From positions 7,689,383 through 7,753,382 of the forward strand of contig NC_089732.1 in assembly GCF_035083965.1 (NCBI RefSeq): a DNA stretch of 64,000 bases. The letters are read 5' to 3'. The first letter of the stretch is position 1. Every line of letters begins with the position of its first letter. Shown here in pieces: positions 23,801 through 36,788 of this stretch. The position numbers were made by a program, and so were the translations under genes. The notes under the pieces were generated by a model. That model was not told where the DNA came from and ran no database searches. It saw only the letters and a program-made list of their open reading frames with translations. Origin of the DNA: Branchiostoma lanceolatum (lineage: Eukaryota > Chordata > Leptocardii > Amphioxiformes > Branchiostomatidae).

Positions 23801-25173
23801 TCCATGACGTCAAACAACATGGTTGCCAGTTGCTCTGGGGACGGGAACATGTCCAGTACCCTGGAGCGGAGAGCTGGTGTATCCGGATCCGGTTGGTACA
23901 TGCGCACAATCACTGGGGGCAGCTGTGGTCCGTCTGCAACTCCGCAGGTACAGGAGGAGGGGAGGGGGGCCATCAGAATCAGGGCGTGGAGGGGGTGCTG
24001 ACGAACTGGAGAGTAAAGAGTGCAATGCTCTTAGTCTACATACACTGAGAACTCCAAGACACCGAAAAACAGATGTTAGTACCCGTTAGGAACAGAGGGT
24101 TATACTAAGTCTTATAAGTTGATTACCCTCTCTTTTATCATGCCCGCTTTTGCTTCTGCATAATCAGAGAGCACAAGAGGTTACGGGGAATAAAAACTAA
24201 TGCAAATGATGGCAAATTAAATCTCCAAATGGAATGTAACATGGCACCGACGACGTCTAAAGATATATAACGTTATACGCTATGCTGTCAGGTTTTAACA
24301 CACTATATGATGACACAATAGCTGTTGTAAAAATGTGTTTTCAGTTTGACCTTTTACCGTGTAATTTATGTTCTTGCTACGCACAAAGGTCAACACTGTT
24401 GAATAAGAGCGTTCATGGTTCTAAGTACGCATGCGCAAGGTCAAAGGTGAAGACCCCTATCTTGTAAACAGTTCTTGTCTCGACCATGCTTCAAACATGT
24501 AGGTCGGTTTGCACAACAATGCCAGAAGTGTCTTGTGTCTGTCTCAGGGGACCTTAAAAACTTGTACGTGCGTTCTTTGAATCGTGAGTGTCCTGATTGT
24601 TCACCCACCTTGATGAAGGGGGCAGCCTGTTGTGCTTTTGTCCAGCTGAAAACTGGTAAGCGCCAGGTCCTTGCTGATGTTGAGGCCGCGGGCGCTAGAA
24701 GTCATCGCGGAAAGAAAGTGCTCTTCCCCTTCGTCATGAATGATACCTAAAACCGAAAAACTGAGCAAATTAAGAATTGGTTGCATTGTTAGGGTTTTTG
24801 TTCAAGCTATATGGTGATTGTAATCAGGGATCAGACGTTATCCTGTGCTTCACGCTCTAAAGCTCTAAAGTTGGCGACACCCTGTACATGGCTATGCAAT
24901 GTCCAGTAAATGTTGTGCTGCCCTCTGATTGTATATCAATTCTGAATGTACACTCTCAATTTCTCAGTTTCAGGGTAGGCTGATATACAATCATGATACT
25001 GTACAAAATAAGCCAGGAAAGCCCAGCCAACCTCTGGAGGCTGTATGAGGTAACTGAGTTTACCTACCAACGTTTAACTTGTTTCCGTCACCATGGCAAC
25101 TGCAGAGCAACGCCAGGAAGATACCGATCGTCCAAGCAGGAGGACCACTGTGGCAGCTCAGAGTCGCCATCAT
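14841..25173 (-). CDS. Ionotropic glutamate receptor-like channel, copy B
   Basis: Fifteen exons, high to low: 25068-25173, 24609-24746, 23754-24005, 22969-23159, 22618-22671, 22062-22328, 21740-21844, 21511-21618, 20817-20996, 17798-17959, 17164-17315, 16820-16938, 16298-16480, 15462-15714, 14841-15045. All have GT-AG borders and sum to 2475 bases (824 residues). The signal peptide (IGIFLALLCSCHG) follows the first of two adjacent ATGs. Domains: amino-terminal domain about 36-407; S1 about 408-521 (YHGYLLDLL, LNFTW, RGYFLTMKKP); M1 from 522 (FVAAAVGVSLAL); NPYEW linker; pore loop with GAAVSQGQEFLPRS; M3 gate SYTANLAAFL near 610; S2 (LAGQTDVPYGTYKGYT, ERCDMVILTDDYF); M4 (GIFYYLMLGTGVAMLAS); 25-residue tail ending PAS. 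The protein is expected to be a tetrameric plasma-membrane cation channel. The pore Q/R site is Ser, the S1 Arg position is Tyr, and the S2 acidic contact is replaced by Ser-Pro. Intron 9 carries a LINE. The family (Phi, Epsilon or other) is not decided. Confidence 0.88.
18365..20650 (-). mobile_element. LINE of L1/Tx1 type, 5'-truncated, frameshifted, with poly(A) tail
   Basis: Minus-strand reverse transcriptase with LIFKKGDRKDLANWRPISLL, DQTAYLKSRFIGQNVR, LCLDFQKAFDTINWDF, RGIRQGCPLSALLFNL and the catalytic VADDTTLFL. These belong to the L1/Tx1 group. A second frame (18634-19332) carries the C-terminal part with a Cys/His knuckle (CDICNQ, HMFFEC). The frame shifts once near 19400, so the enzyme is not intact. 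The T run at 18365-18387 is the poly(A) tail of the minus-strand copy. The 5' end near 20650 is approximate. It lies in intron 9 of receptor copy B, in the same orientation as the gene. Confidence 0.88.
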
Positions 25174-26400
25174 TCTGTTACAGGAGACTAGCTCGAGCCA
25201 GAGCAGTATAGCAGGCCTACACCAGATATCACACGGCCCCGCGACACTTTGTTGTGGCTAATGTAGTCTGTTTGCCATTCTCAGTAAAGAGCTCTGCAGA
25301 AACCAAATTATACTTGACTTACGTGTTCATCCGCAAAAGCCTTTGGTCCATTATGGTTTCATGTTTGTTATCTTGTGCTTGATCCGGCTCAAGCAATGTC
25401 TATTAGTAATTGACCCCTAGCCGATTGGTGCTAATTTCTGCCCCTGAAGATGAAAGAGATTCTTTCGGTTGACTTTAATTTTGTTTCTGGTTTTCAAGAC
25501 GGACCAAACTTGTTTATGTACATTACATTCTTGCTATCTTATCATAATTGTAAGTTGTTCGTGGAACAGAGTACCTGTGAAAAGCCCCGAGTGCTCATCA
25601 TTGAATCTATGACAATAATAACTTTATTGCACACCAATTGTACAAGGTACAAAGTGTGGCATCTACTGGTACATAACTACAGTTCCATAAGACAAATCTA
25701 CCTAATACCAGTATAGGATGGGATGAAAATGGGCTTTTACAATCTTTGCAGGAATTTCAATGGTGAAATGACACGATAGCAAGATAGACGGCAGTTTCGT
25801 CATAGCAAAATAGGATGTTTCAATGTCTTCAGCTTTAGTCGAGTTATAAACGGCTTCATTTCTTGAATAAGTACCAAACAGTCATTTAGAAAGCACATAC
25901 GGTGTTACGATGCGTTTATGTGGTCTGTCCGCGAGCTCCAATTTGGCTAATTTGAGCTTCGTTTGCTGCTTGCTCTGGCGCTATTAGTACCGGGCCCAAT
26001 CAATTGAGCAGTAATATACCGCATGAGGCTGGAGTGGTGCCTGCATGGTTTACGTGCATTATTTATAAGCTTAACAGGAACAGAGTAGATTTATATTTTG
26101 CGCTGTATATGTACGTTGCCACGGTGCATTGTATGAGGTTCTAAGATAAAACATATAAACCAATGGGTTGGCTGCAAGTCTTACACCTACCTCATCTCTC
26201 TCACGTCTGGTCTTTCTTTCATTTCAGGGTAACCATGGTCCTGTAGTTCTTCTTCACGTCTCGACTGATCAGCATGTCTTGTTTGTTCACCAGTGTTCCG
26301 AGGAAAACTAAAACCGCAGAGATGTAGATTCAACTCATGCCCACTTCGTCCTGCCACGGTTCTGAAGTCTGCCCATCCTCCTAATCATCACTTGAATTTC

Positions 26401-26518
26401 ACTCTTCAAGCAGAGGCTCGGCCCCGGGTTGTTTTTGACGCCTTTGTAATTTTAGCTTGGCGGCAAATCGAAATTTCGACAGAATAAAAAGCTGGAGCCG
26501 AACCTCTGCTTGGAGAGT
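26401..26518. mobile_element. Fold-back MITE, ACTCTCCAAGCAGAGG family, copy 1
   Basis: Ends are ACTCTTCAAGCAGAGG and CCTCTGCTTGGAGAGT. The flanking direct repeats are ACTTGAATTTC (26390-26400) and ACTTGAATTTT (26519-26529), an 11-base target duplication with one difference. The interior also folds back (AAATCGAAATTTCG). Confidence 0.8.
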
Positions 26519-26844
26519 ACTTGAATTTTGCCGAAGTCTTTGCCATACTTTATTTCTGAATCCTTGTCATTTTTCTGTGCGGCATGCAGTGTTTCCCATT
26601 GGCCATGGCCTGATGGCCCACAGCTGCGACTATAGAACCTTTACTCAAAACACGTCACTTCGGAAAAGTACGTTAGTACGTTGGAACCTAATTGGTATCA
26701 CCATGGTATAAAAGGAGACGCCAACCAATGAAAAAGGTCACTTTTAGCAGCTTAAGATATGTTTCGTCAGCCACTGCAGCCTCCGACTGAAATGAAAGAG
26801 ATAGAATAACGCAGAGTCTGTTGTAACAGTGTTAGATTGACTAC

Positions 26845-26960
26845 ACAATCAGTGTAGTTTATGCAGCGTTGGTAAATTGCCTAGTGGGCTGGAAATACAA
26901 CGCGGTCTGCGCTTTTAACATAGTTTGAGCGTTACAGTTTCTTTACATACGTCCTTCTGC
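26845..26960. repeat. Conserved spacer block, copy 2
   Basis: It shares CACAATCAGTGTAGTTTAT, ATACAACGCGGTCTGCGCTT and AGCGTTACAGTTTCTT with 13990-14105 and 35755-35880, and lies about 0.7 kb past the copy C stop codon. Confidence 0.7.
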
Positions 26961-27624
26961 AATACAAGTAACAGCTCCAAAACACCCGAATTTTTCAAGT
27001 GTCTGAATACAGTTACCATTTGTGAAATACCTGGCTGCAGCTCAACATTTAGCATGCTTAAGGTGACAGCAAAGTTCTCCAATCTTGTCCACATCTACAC
27101 GGCAAGGTAGCGCACTTGAATGTTGGTAATCTAAGACACAAAATTGTTATGAGAGCAAAATATCTGGATGGAGCAACGGGTCTGTCAACATGGTGACCAA
27201 AATTGGATGTAACATGATCTTCATTTTGTCGTAGATTACAAATTGTGCATTGTAGTTCTACCCCCTAGTGTACTTCAGCAACATAAAAATGTTTAATGCG
27301 GTCGTACAAACCCTCCCTAGCCCTACCAAACTTTATATTGTACTTGAAAGAGAGAAGCCGACCCAGCAGTTCATCCTAGCGTAGTGTATGTAGCAGTATG
27401 AATATCCCATAGATGTCTACATGTTTGTGAATACTCATTAGTCGTTTGACAACTACGTACATGGCCCACTGTGGCGCAAGTTACAATAAAAGTTATAATA
27501 TATATGTTATTTCGGTGGCGTATTTCAATCTATAATAGCGAGTGTGCTTGCAGGTTGATTAACAAGCTCCTTGAACTGGTCATGGCCATGGCACTGGATC
27601 TAATGAGCTCGCCTGGAAATTGAA

Positions 27625-30600
27625 CTACACACCACCACCTCCGTTGCCAAGCTTGCCGGAACGTCCCTTCTTGTATCCCTTCTTGAACTTAAAATGCACC
27701 CATTCTAGGGCGAAGACCAATATGGAGGTTGCTATCCCAATCATGAGGTAGTAGAAAATTCCATCCAAATGCTCCATATCCATCACGCCATCGAGTGTTG
27801 ATCCATCGTTACATTTGTACTTCTTATAAAACCACCTGTGAAAGGATGAAAAAAGCCGGAGTAAGAAAAATTTGTTTGAATTCTAATAAAGTTTTGAGTG
27901 CCACATTAGACTAGGAAATCCAGTTTTTCGATGTGTCTTAAAACGGGTACGAATTGCCTTGTATTTCTTAGCATGTGGGGCGAATAGGGTGAGTATTGTC
28001 CACCATACTGGATGAAAGAACCTAGAAACGAAGTTGGCAGGTAATCATGAAATTTCTTACATAAAAATCTATACGTCGGACACTTCCGGGCTCAACCAAC
28101 CAGTGTGGCGCCTGGGATGACACGAGCAAACGCCCTCAATACACTGATGGGCCTTACCAATGATCTTTACATAGACAGCAACATTTCAAACAATATAGAA
28201 TCACCTATTCTCAAGGGCATCCATCTGCCCGTCCTGTGTCATGTTCATCAGGGCCAGGTTGATCTCCATCCGGTAGGGTGAACCGACCGGAAACGGAAGT
28301 GCGACCTGATACTTGAAGAAGTAGTCGTCAGTGAGGATGACCATGTCACACCTCTCGTTGAGGATCTCGTACTCGTAAGATGTGGGGGAGATGAAGATGA
28401 AGTCGCCCTTAGCAGCGCGCTCAAATGCCTGCCGGGAATCGTTCAGAAGGGCCTCATCTGTGAACGACACGATGCAACGACAACTTCATCACTCAGAACA
28501 TAAAGATATGTGAATGTGTGGTCGGATGTCCGAAAATGTTTTCTTCGCTGCTTTCATACAGAAGAATTGGATGACACTCCCAAAAATGAGTACTGCTATG
28601 TATAACCATTTGTCTATGTGATTACTAGATACCCATGATTATATCCGCACAAGGAATGTGTGTGTGTGTGTGGGGTTGGGGGGGGGGGGGGGTTGGGTTG
28701 GGGTCATCGGTACTAATGGAGACTGAAATAAAACATATAACTACTTCTGTTACTTACCGATAGCAGAACTAGTTCAGGATTTAGCGCATGAAACCTCCAT
28801 AAAACTTGGATAAAAAGATATCTGTAGCCCTCACCGTCAACACAATGTCAATGAAATAAGAGGTTCCATCCTATTTCTTTTTCATTGCGTTTTCGGTGTA
28901 CCGAAACATCTGTCGTCAGAGCTGACATTCCACTGTCCTTTTTTTTAGAAATAGAACCAATGGTTTTCTTTCATATGAATGGATCCAAAGTTCTTGAAGC
29001 CTCAATATCACAGTTTTGTTGTAAACATACGTGTAAAGATGACTTACCTGAATTCTTTTCAAGATATCGGCCAATGGTCTTAAAAGGCTCCTCGTGAGAC
29101 CTCTTTAAGAACTTGACGATGGTGTATCCCTTGGACGTCCCGTACGGCACGTCCGTCTGTCCGGCCAGATCAGCCAGGCTCCTGATGCTCCGGTCTGCTG
29201 AAGTCTTGGACAGGAAGGCTGCCAGGTTGGCTGGAAAAGAACAATATATCTTACGTCAAATGCAAATCTGTTAAATAATTCCATCTACAGTGTCCCATAC
29301 CCAGTGGGGACTTCCACAACGTTCACGGCTAGAAAACAAAGACCTTATCACATAGCCGCTTTACCATTTAAAACTATTACTAGTATTACTAACGTATCTT
29401 TTACAATGGCCTCTATTCATTGTGCCCCGGCCTCAATTCATTGTGCCCTGTCTCTACGGGAGTATGCATTCATTTAGTAGAATATCATGTTGATTTTATT
29501 GCTGCACAGCAGCAGCAGAAGAACATCACCATTCGATTTTCTCATTAATTTGGACTACAGTTTCCGGTGACATACCAGTGTAAGATGCGACAATAACCAG
29601 TACCAAGAACCACCAGGCACCGGTGATCAGTCTTCCTGCAGAAGATCGGGGAAGAAACTCCTGCCCCTGACACACAGCCGCTCCAAAGGTAGACCTACAA
29701 GGAAAACAAGAGATTCTGAACAAGTCTCTCAAACAACAATGGTCTCAGTTTGATTAACAATGGGGGGGGGGGGGAAATCCCATTCATTTAAAATGAATGG
29801 CTTTTCTTTCTAGCTCTCTGGGGTTAACGCTAGTGACAATTTGTCAAGATGGCTCACTGAACGTCTGAAGAATGATTGTCCACATAAGTGCATGTGGCAA
29901 TTTCAATACAAATTCAAGATAATTAAGATCAAGATAATCACAAACGCGCTCAACTTACCAAAGACAGTTGACGAGGTTGAAGTTTTGTGCTTCCTCCTCG
30001 GGTACCTCTCCCCTCCCAGCGGCTCGAGCCCACTCGTACGGGTTCAGACGGCCGTTTGCCGCCAAGGCAAGACTTACTCCCACAGCGGCGGCCACAAAGG
30101 AGAGCCACACCTGCATTCAACACACGTGGAAGATACAACGATCTTCGATTTGGAAGACAAGGTTGTCACCATGAATTTGAAAACTGATGAATGTTGTAGA
30201 ACTGACAGAATGATGACCTGACCCATTGGCGAGATGGATGAAAACGTTTTGATACGCACCTGTGCAGAAAATGGTCCCATAAACTGGAATATGCCTTCAC
30301 CGCCATGACGATTTGGCTTCTTCATGGTCAGGAAGTACCCACGAGTCCGTATGGGGATGGAAAATTCGATTTTTTCCGAGCCGGGAAACCCGGTGCGCAT
30401 GGAAAGGGGAACCAGCAGCAAGTCATACTGATGGCATCGAGAAGAAGGGAAGACTGCTCAGTAATAACCAATAGCTAAGATAATTCGAACAAAATGGATT
30501 TCAGAGCTGCACAAAATGTAATAGATATGCGATAACCAATGTGCTTTAAAACCTTATATTGTGTGTATTGATTATTAATACAGCTATTCACATCGCAGTC

Positions 30601-33600
30601 AGCCCTACTGTTTGGGTTCCGGAAGTCTGCATGTGAAACTTCATAAATAATAGGAACAAATGAAAATTATATGTCCTGCTTCAACTGCAAGGAACAATGT
30701 CGGTACTCCCGTCGTGCAGGATGAGTGAAGTCAAAGAAACTACTCTAAGCAAAACGAGTGAGCAGGAGAACGATACAGCTGCGGGCAAAACGAAAGAGTG
30801 AGGGCCTACCTTCTTCGACTCTGCTGCTGCTACGATCATCATCCGGTGCTTGCTACCAACTGTGATATCCCACGTGAAGTTCAGGCGGGAAGCCAACATC
30901 TCCAACATGTCCACAAGAAATCCGTGGTACGGAGTGGAACCAACCTCACTACTTTTTCCTGGTTTCTTCATGAAGAATGGTTTGCTCTGTGAAATAGATT
31001 TAACATTAACTATTGACCGATTGAAATAAACGGATCCAAATGAGCAACACTGGATACAAGTTTTCAAGTTGATCCTAGAATAAAAGAAGTGAAACAAAGA
31101 CTTAAACTAATTCACCAGAGCGGTGTAGACTCGGAGATGTCGTCCCGAGAGTAGGTGAGTGTCGATTGGTTTCTGCCATCCAGGCTTGAATCCAGTCGTG
31201 CCTTCTGTGGTCCATGTCCCCACCTGTAGACAGAGATGGTATATGCATCAGGTTCAAGTAAGTCAGCCAAGGTGGCTTCCTTGCCGGATTTCCGGACTTT
31301 TATATAGATTTTCCCTTATATCCATCAAAAGACACCATGTAATGATGACGATTTTGCAACTCAACGTATATGATTTGTTGTGACTGACTTGCTTCAATCC
31401 TCCTTGCAGATATTCATCGACGAAGACAGTCACGTTCTTTCTCTTCCCACAGCTGTCAAACGACACGTTGCCGCTTTGTCCAGAGAAGTTGTCCTGGAAT
31501 ATCACAGGAAGGCGTTAGAATGTTAACAATCTGGTCAACTGACATTTCGTACATTTTCACGTCCCAGACATTTCCCCAACAACAAGCGGTAGTACCTCCT
31601 GTGTCTCTTGGTTACAGCAGGTTACTGTGTCATATATATGCAGCCTCAGTAGTAGGGATACAAAATTCGTAGCCGTGTAAACTGTTGATTTTTACATGTC
31701 ACATCCCTAATTGCACTCTTTGTAATTCAGATCTTAAGGGAAGATCTATAGGTAAGATGAAACAGTCCAACAGAGTCTTACCTTGTACATATAATTTGCC
31801 ATCTCTGCACGGCTGCCTCCTTCACTCGTGGCCAGATAAAGAGAGTCCTTCCTGTTCGAGCTTCGAGAGTATCCCGTCCCCAGGTCCGGAGACAGACTGG
31901 TCACCAACTTGACCGCATCCAAAGCCAGCCGCATCCTGTATGTCAGCTGTCCATTAGGCGAGCCACGCCCCGAGGGCGGGACTGTCTCAGGGAAGGGGCG
32001 GAGCAGGGTCAGGTGTGCTCCACTGCTCCGTGCGCTCCGCAGCTGAGTTTCCCGGACATCCTGCAGAAATTGGAGTGGGAATCTGCTGACTTATATTTTT
32101 ATCATCAGCGGAGTAGTGCTGATTGTATTGGTTTCAAATGATTCCCAATAGGCAATACAAACAGCGTACCACCCCAACCTACCACACTTCCTAATATCTC
32201 TTCATCTTGTTTAACAAAGATGTTAAACCGGCCGACCAGAAGGCATGCTTGGTGAGGAAATCTTTGAAACAAAACTTTCAAGAAGGTATGGTAAATCGAA
32301 TCGAAATAAATTTTTCAATAGTAGATCAGAACAGTGCCAAATTTCGTCTAATCTGTACTCACGAAGCTTGTAACAATCCAGTGGCTCCGCGATGTAAGCA
32401 GCAGCATATCGGCAGCCTGTCGGGACGACACAACCTTGTTACGTGCATAAACCAACCAATACCCGAGAGCCGGATGTTGACAACAGCACCAACATAAACA
32501 CATTGATAAAAACATAACCAATATAAGATTCCTTTTAAATAGCACAAATAAAGATGTGGCTCGCCGTTGAATATTTGACCATATCTTTGGTCTTCTTCAG
32601 GATGCTGACCTGATTGTGGTCCGGTCGCCAATTCAAGGCTGAGTTGATTCTAATTGTTTTCATAATGTTAAATGCCAACACAAATATCATTTTGATACAG
32701 ACATATCAATCTCTGACCTTGTCCAGAATGACCTTCACTACATCAACACTCGTCATCAGAAGCACATTCCGCCCAGCAGTGCTGACGTTATACAAAATGG
32801 CGCCCGGACCGTCGCCGTCCTCCTTGTCAGCTGGAATCTCCTGGGACCAGAGATGAAACCTGCGGGAGGCTGCTTCATTGAGCATGGCTTCAAAGCAGCT
32901 GTAGAACTCTGTAGAATGGTGTGAGTAGTCATGATCGTATCGGGTAATCATTGACATTTCAGCGGCGCTGTCTATGTGATATGCAAACATGGTCAAACAC
33001 CACACTGCCAATATGATACTGCTTGTAAGTCAACATCAAATTAACAATGCTCATTCAAGTGGCCAAGCTAAGTTAAGAAAATAGACTTGTTCAGCCAACG
33101 GACCGGAGTTTGCACAGCAGTTAGGTAAGTGAAATATGCTTCCTTCGCCGTTTGGTAGCAAGCTGTTGCATCACGGACCACCTAGTACTGGTGCATTTAT
33201 TCATCGCACTGGTATTGGATACTTCCCACTCACCTGACCGTTTGTTGTACAGCATATAGGTCTCTCTCCACCGCAGGGCCTCCATGACATCAAACAACAT
33301 GGTTGCCAGTTGCTCTGGGGACGGGAACATATCCAGTACCCTGGAGCGGAGAGCTGGTGTATCCGGATCCGGTTGGTACATGCGCACAACCACTGGGGGC
33401 AGCTGTGGTCCGTTTGGAACTCCGCAGGTACAAGAGGAGGGTAGGGGGGCCATCAGAATCAGGGCGTGGAGGGGGTGCTGATCACGAACTGGAGAGCAAG
33501 AAGTCCTGTTCATACTCTTAATCTCGGTAGAGATTGCTTGCAAATGCTGGCACTTGGAGAAAATTATCACTATCTCAGTTACAACAGAGGGTCATCAATC

Positions 33601-34767
33601 AACCGACATGGTCTGCAGTAAGCTAATGAGTAGTTACCTATCGAGTTGATTGTCCTCTCTTTTCACATGCCCGTTTTTCATATTTAGGGAGCAGGAGAGG
33701 TTACTGGGGCATAAAAACGTATGCAAATTCCGACCATGTTAATGGCCAGCTGGGACACAATATGGCAGCGAAGACGGCTGGAGATATTTGAGATACAACT
33801 TCGGGTTCAGCCGTTGAACTCCCTATAGGATGACACCATGACTGCTATGCTACTTTTTTCTCGGTATGATATTCTCTCGTGTCATTTACGTTCTTGTCTT
33901 GCTACGCACCACTATTCACCACGTGAGAATGTCCACCCACCTTGCTGAAGGGGACAGGCCGTTGTGCTTTTGTCAAGCCGAAAACTGGTCAGCATCAGGT
34001 CATTGCTGCTATTGAGACCTCGGGTACTAGATGTCATCGCGGCAAGATAATCCTCTTCCCCGTCGTTATAGACAACACCTCACACAGGAAAAAAACAACT
34101 AGTTAAGAATTGGTAACATGGTAAGAGCTTTCATTCAAGTTTCATGGTGATTGTCTGCAGAAACTAGACTTTATTCTGTGATAAAGGCTTATATGATACA
34201 TTCCAGACAGCAATAGATACGCAACGTTTAGTAACTCCAAATTCCAGTAGAAAGGTTAGATAGTGTGGCTGTTTTTTAAATACACAGCATGTTGTGAAGT
34301 GATAGAAATGATAAAGCTTTCTTTCAACTTCCAGCATCGTTGATTAACTTGGTTTACATATAGCTGTCTCACGATACAGAATACAAAAGTATGATTACCA
34401 AATAAACCCCACTTGACGTGAGGTACATGTAATAGTGTCCATAACAGGGTTCTTGGCTTTCCCTTTTGTGCTTGCGTATTTTGAGGGTTTTTTTTCTGAT
34501 TGAATATCAGTTCTAACTGAATCCGAGTTCTAACATGTTTAGGCTGGGTGACTTGCAAACCGGGTACTATATCAGAGATGATATACAATTAGATAACCGC
34601 ACAAAAATAAAACATCCCAGACAAGAAGCCCGCTAAGTAGGCCAAAATGTAACTTTAGTTCACCTACCAACGGTTAACCTCTTTCCGTCACCATGGCAAC
34701 TGCAGAGCAACGCCAGGAAGATCCCCATCGTCCAAGCAGGAGGACCATGGCAGCTCAGTGCCGCCAT
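27625..34767 (-). CDS. Ionotropic glutamate receptor-like channel, copy C
   Basis: Fifteen exons, high to low: 34668-34767, 33941-34078, 33234-33488, 32718-32908, 32363-32416, 31782-32060, 31389-31493, 31116-31223, 30810-30986, 30260-30427, 29959-30110, 29576-29694, 29048-29230, 28205-28457, 27625-27835. Together they give 2493 bases (830 residues) with consistent phase. The signal peptide is MAALSCHGPP then WTMGIFLALLCS. The amino-terminal domain includes SRVLDMFPSPEQLATMLFDV and the AADMLLLTS exon. S1 has YHGFLVDMLEMLASRLNFTW and PLSMRTGFPG. M1 is FVAAAVGVSLALAANG. The pore is FGAAVCQGQEFLPRSSAGR, with Cys at the Q/R site. Then come SYTANLAAFL, S2 with ISPTSYEYEILNERCDM, M4 GIFYYLMIGIATSILVF, and a Gly-rich tail ending GGGGV. 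This is the most compact copy, with no large insertion. Gene structure and phases equal those of B and D. Confidence 0.9.
28655..28712. repeat. (GT)n followed by a G run
   Basis: TG dinucleotides, then about 16 consecutive G and GGGTTGGGTTGGGG on the plus strand, in intron 13 of copy C. Another G run is at 29762-29774. The G tracts could form quadruplexes; assembly length here may be unreliable. Confidence 0.85.
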
Positions 34768-36788
34768 CTTTTTCTGCTACATGCAGGCGATTAACGTTTG
34801 CTGGAGCCAGAGCAGTATGACATGCCTACACGTACATCATACGCGGCTTAATGGCACGTTGTAGTGGCTAATGTCGTGTGTCTAGCTAGTGCTTATCGTA
34901 AAAGAGATCTGCAGAAACCAAATCATACGTGACCTAACGTTATATCCGATACTATATGTTAGCCCTCACAGTGGTCCATTATGGTTTTGACTTTGTTATT
35001 CGGGTTTGATTCCTTGTAATTTCAGTAATTTCACCCCTAGCTATTGAAGGCAATCTCCCGCATTCTAGATGAAAACGAATTCATCAATCGGTTGACCTGC
35101 TTTATTTCGTTTCAGGTTTCTAGTTACGTGCATTATTCATAAGCTTGTCATGAACTTGAAGTGTATATCTATCATCGGTTGTACGTTGCAGTTCTCGAAG
35201 GAGAAGGATAAAAAATATAATCAAATGGGATTGCTGCGTGTTTTACATCAGCATCCTTCAACCCTCTCACGTCTTTTTTTCTATTTCATTAATTTTATAG
35301 CAAACGTGGTCTTGTAATTCTTCTTGGCGCATTTACTAATGAGCATATCTTGTCTTTTTCACTAACATTCTGAGGAAAACTAAAACTACATTCGTACTTC
35401 TTTGTCCTGCTACGATTCTGCGATCTGCGAAGATTGTTAATTCTTCTTTGTATTTTGCCGACGTCTTTGCTCTTGTCATTTTAGATATTCATGTTTATGT
35501 CCATGTCAATTTTCTGTATTGTACACAATTTCTGCCATAGCCCAACTATAAAACCTTCTCAACACGTAATTTTGAACATAATACGTTAGTACAATTGAAT
35601 CTCATTCAGATCATCGTGTATGTTATGAAAGTAGACTTTGACCAACTGGAAAAGCCAATTCTAGCAGCTTAAAATACGTTTCGTCAGTCACCACAACCTC
35701 CAGCTGAAATGACAAAGACAAAATAACGCAGAGCCTGTTGTTACAGTGTTAGATTGCTTACACAATCATTGTTTATGCAGCGTTGTTCCATGGCCTAGCG
35801 GCCTAGAAATACAACACGGTCTGCGCTTTTAACAGGAAGCGTTACAGTTTCTTCACATATGTCCTTCAGGAATGGGAATACAAATAACTGCTCAAAAACA
35901 TCACATTGTGTCCAAGCGTCTGAAATCTGAATATAGCAATACGCCGTACGGTTAATATTCTTTCTAACAAAATCAACCAACCCACTTATAATTCAAAACG
36001 TGGGTCACTTCATTTTCCACTACCTTCAAAAAATAAGTCAAACCCAACCATAGTCAACCATAATTAACATAGAGCTTTCAAAGTAGAGTACGAGTAGATA
36101 ACTATTTCGATTTCCATGTATCTCCATGTACTTGTTTGTCTGCAATTAGCCTTTGGGCATAAACTTGCAATAAAGTTATCTTATACTCGACTGCAGTTCC
36201 ACATACAGTATACTACAGATAGGTTTTCCACTTTTATCCGCTTCCATATGACGGGAAAGTGGACTTGAATGTTGGTGATGTATGACACAAAACCACGAAA
36301 ATACACATTGTAAAGGATAATATGAGAACAATTATCTGGAGCAACGAATCTGTCGACATGGCAAGAGAACCTTCCTCCACCTAGTATACTTCTGCAACAC
36401 AAATAAGTATTCTCTTTAACGCTATCATTCAAATCATCTAAACCAACTTTTTAAAAGTGGGGAGCCGCGAACTTCAATTCACCCTAGTGCAGTCTAGTAG
36501 TATGAATATTATATATACATTTATATGTTTATATGTTTGAAATATAAAACCCCAATAGTTATTGATGACCTCTACTTAGCATACGGAGGCACAAGCTACA
36601 ATAAAAGTCTTTTGTTAATTCATTGTCAAGCATTTCTATTAGTAAGTTTCATCTTATATATGTTGTTTCGGTGGTATATTTCAAGCAATGATAGCGAGTG
36701 TGATTGCAGGTTAATTGACAACCTCCGTGAACTGTCCATGCTCCTTGTTCTTGCACTTGGTCTAAACAACCTATAGCTTGCAGTTGAA
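34768..36788. other. Spacer between copy C and copy D
   Basis: No gene is supported. Segments match the B-C spacer: 35105-35150 (TTACGTGCATTATTCATAAG), 35297-35390 (GAGGAAAACTAAAAC) and 35755-35880. The sequence 36590-36788, directly past the copy D stop, matches the corresponding region of copy C (ACAATAAAAG, TTTCGGTGG, ATAGCGAGTGTG) and is probably 3' UTR. Confidence 0.55.
35755..35880. repeat. Conserved spacer block, copy 3
   Basis: It shares TACACAATCA, TTTATGCAGCGTTG, AATACAACACGGTCTGCGCT and GAAGCGTTACAGTTTCTTCA with the blocks at 13990 and 26845. It lies about 0.9 kb past the copy D stop codon and about 1 kb before the copy C start. Confidence 0.7.

Larger units (their letters stand above)
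25174..27624. other. Spacer between copy B and copy C
   Basis: No gene is supported. Parts of it (25915-26080, 26225-26312, 26845-26960, 27470-27624) are recognisably related to the spacer between C and D, as expected if the duplication unit includes flanking DNA. It contains a 118-base MITE at 26401-26518. The stretch 27470-27624 (ACAATAAAAG, CGGTGGCGTATTTCAA, ATAGCGAGTGTG) just past the copy C stop is probably 3' UTR. Confidence 0.55.

Noticed and set aside
26704-26713. Plus-strand TATAAAAG
   Set aside because: No plus-strand gene follows, and the flanking receptor genes run on the other strand.
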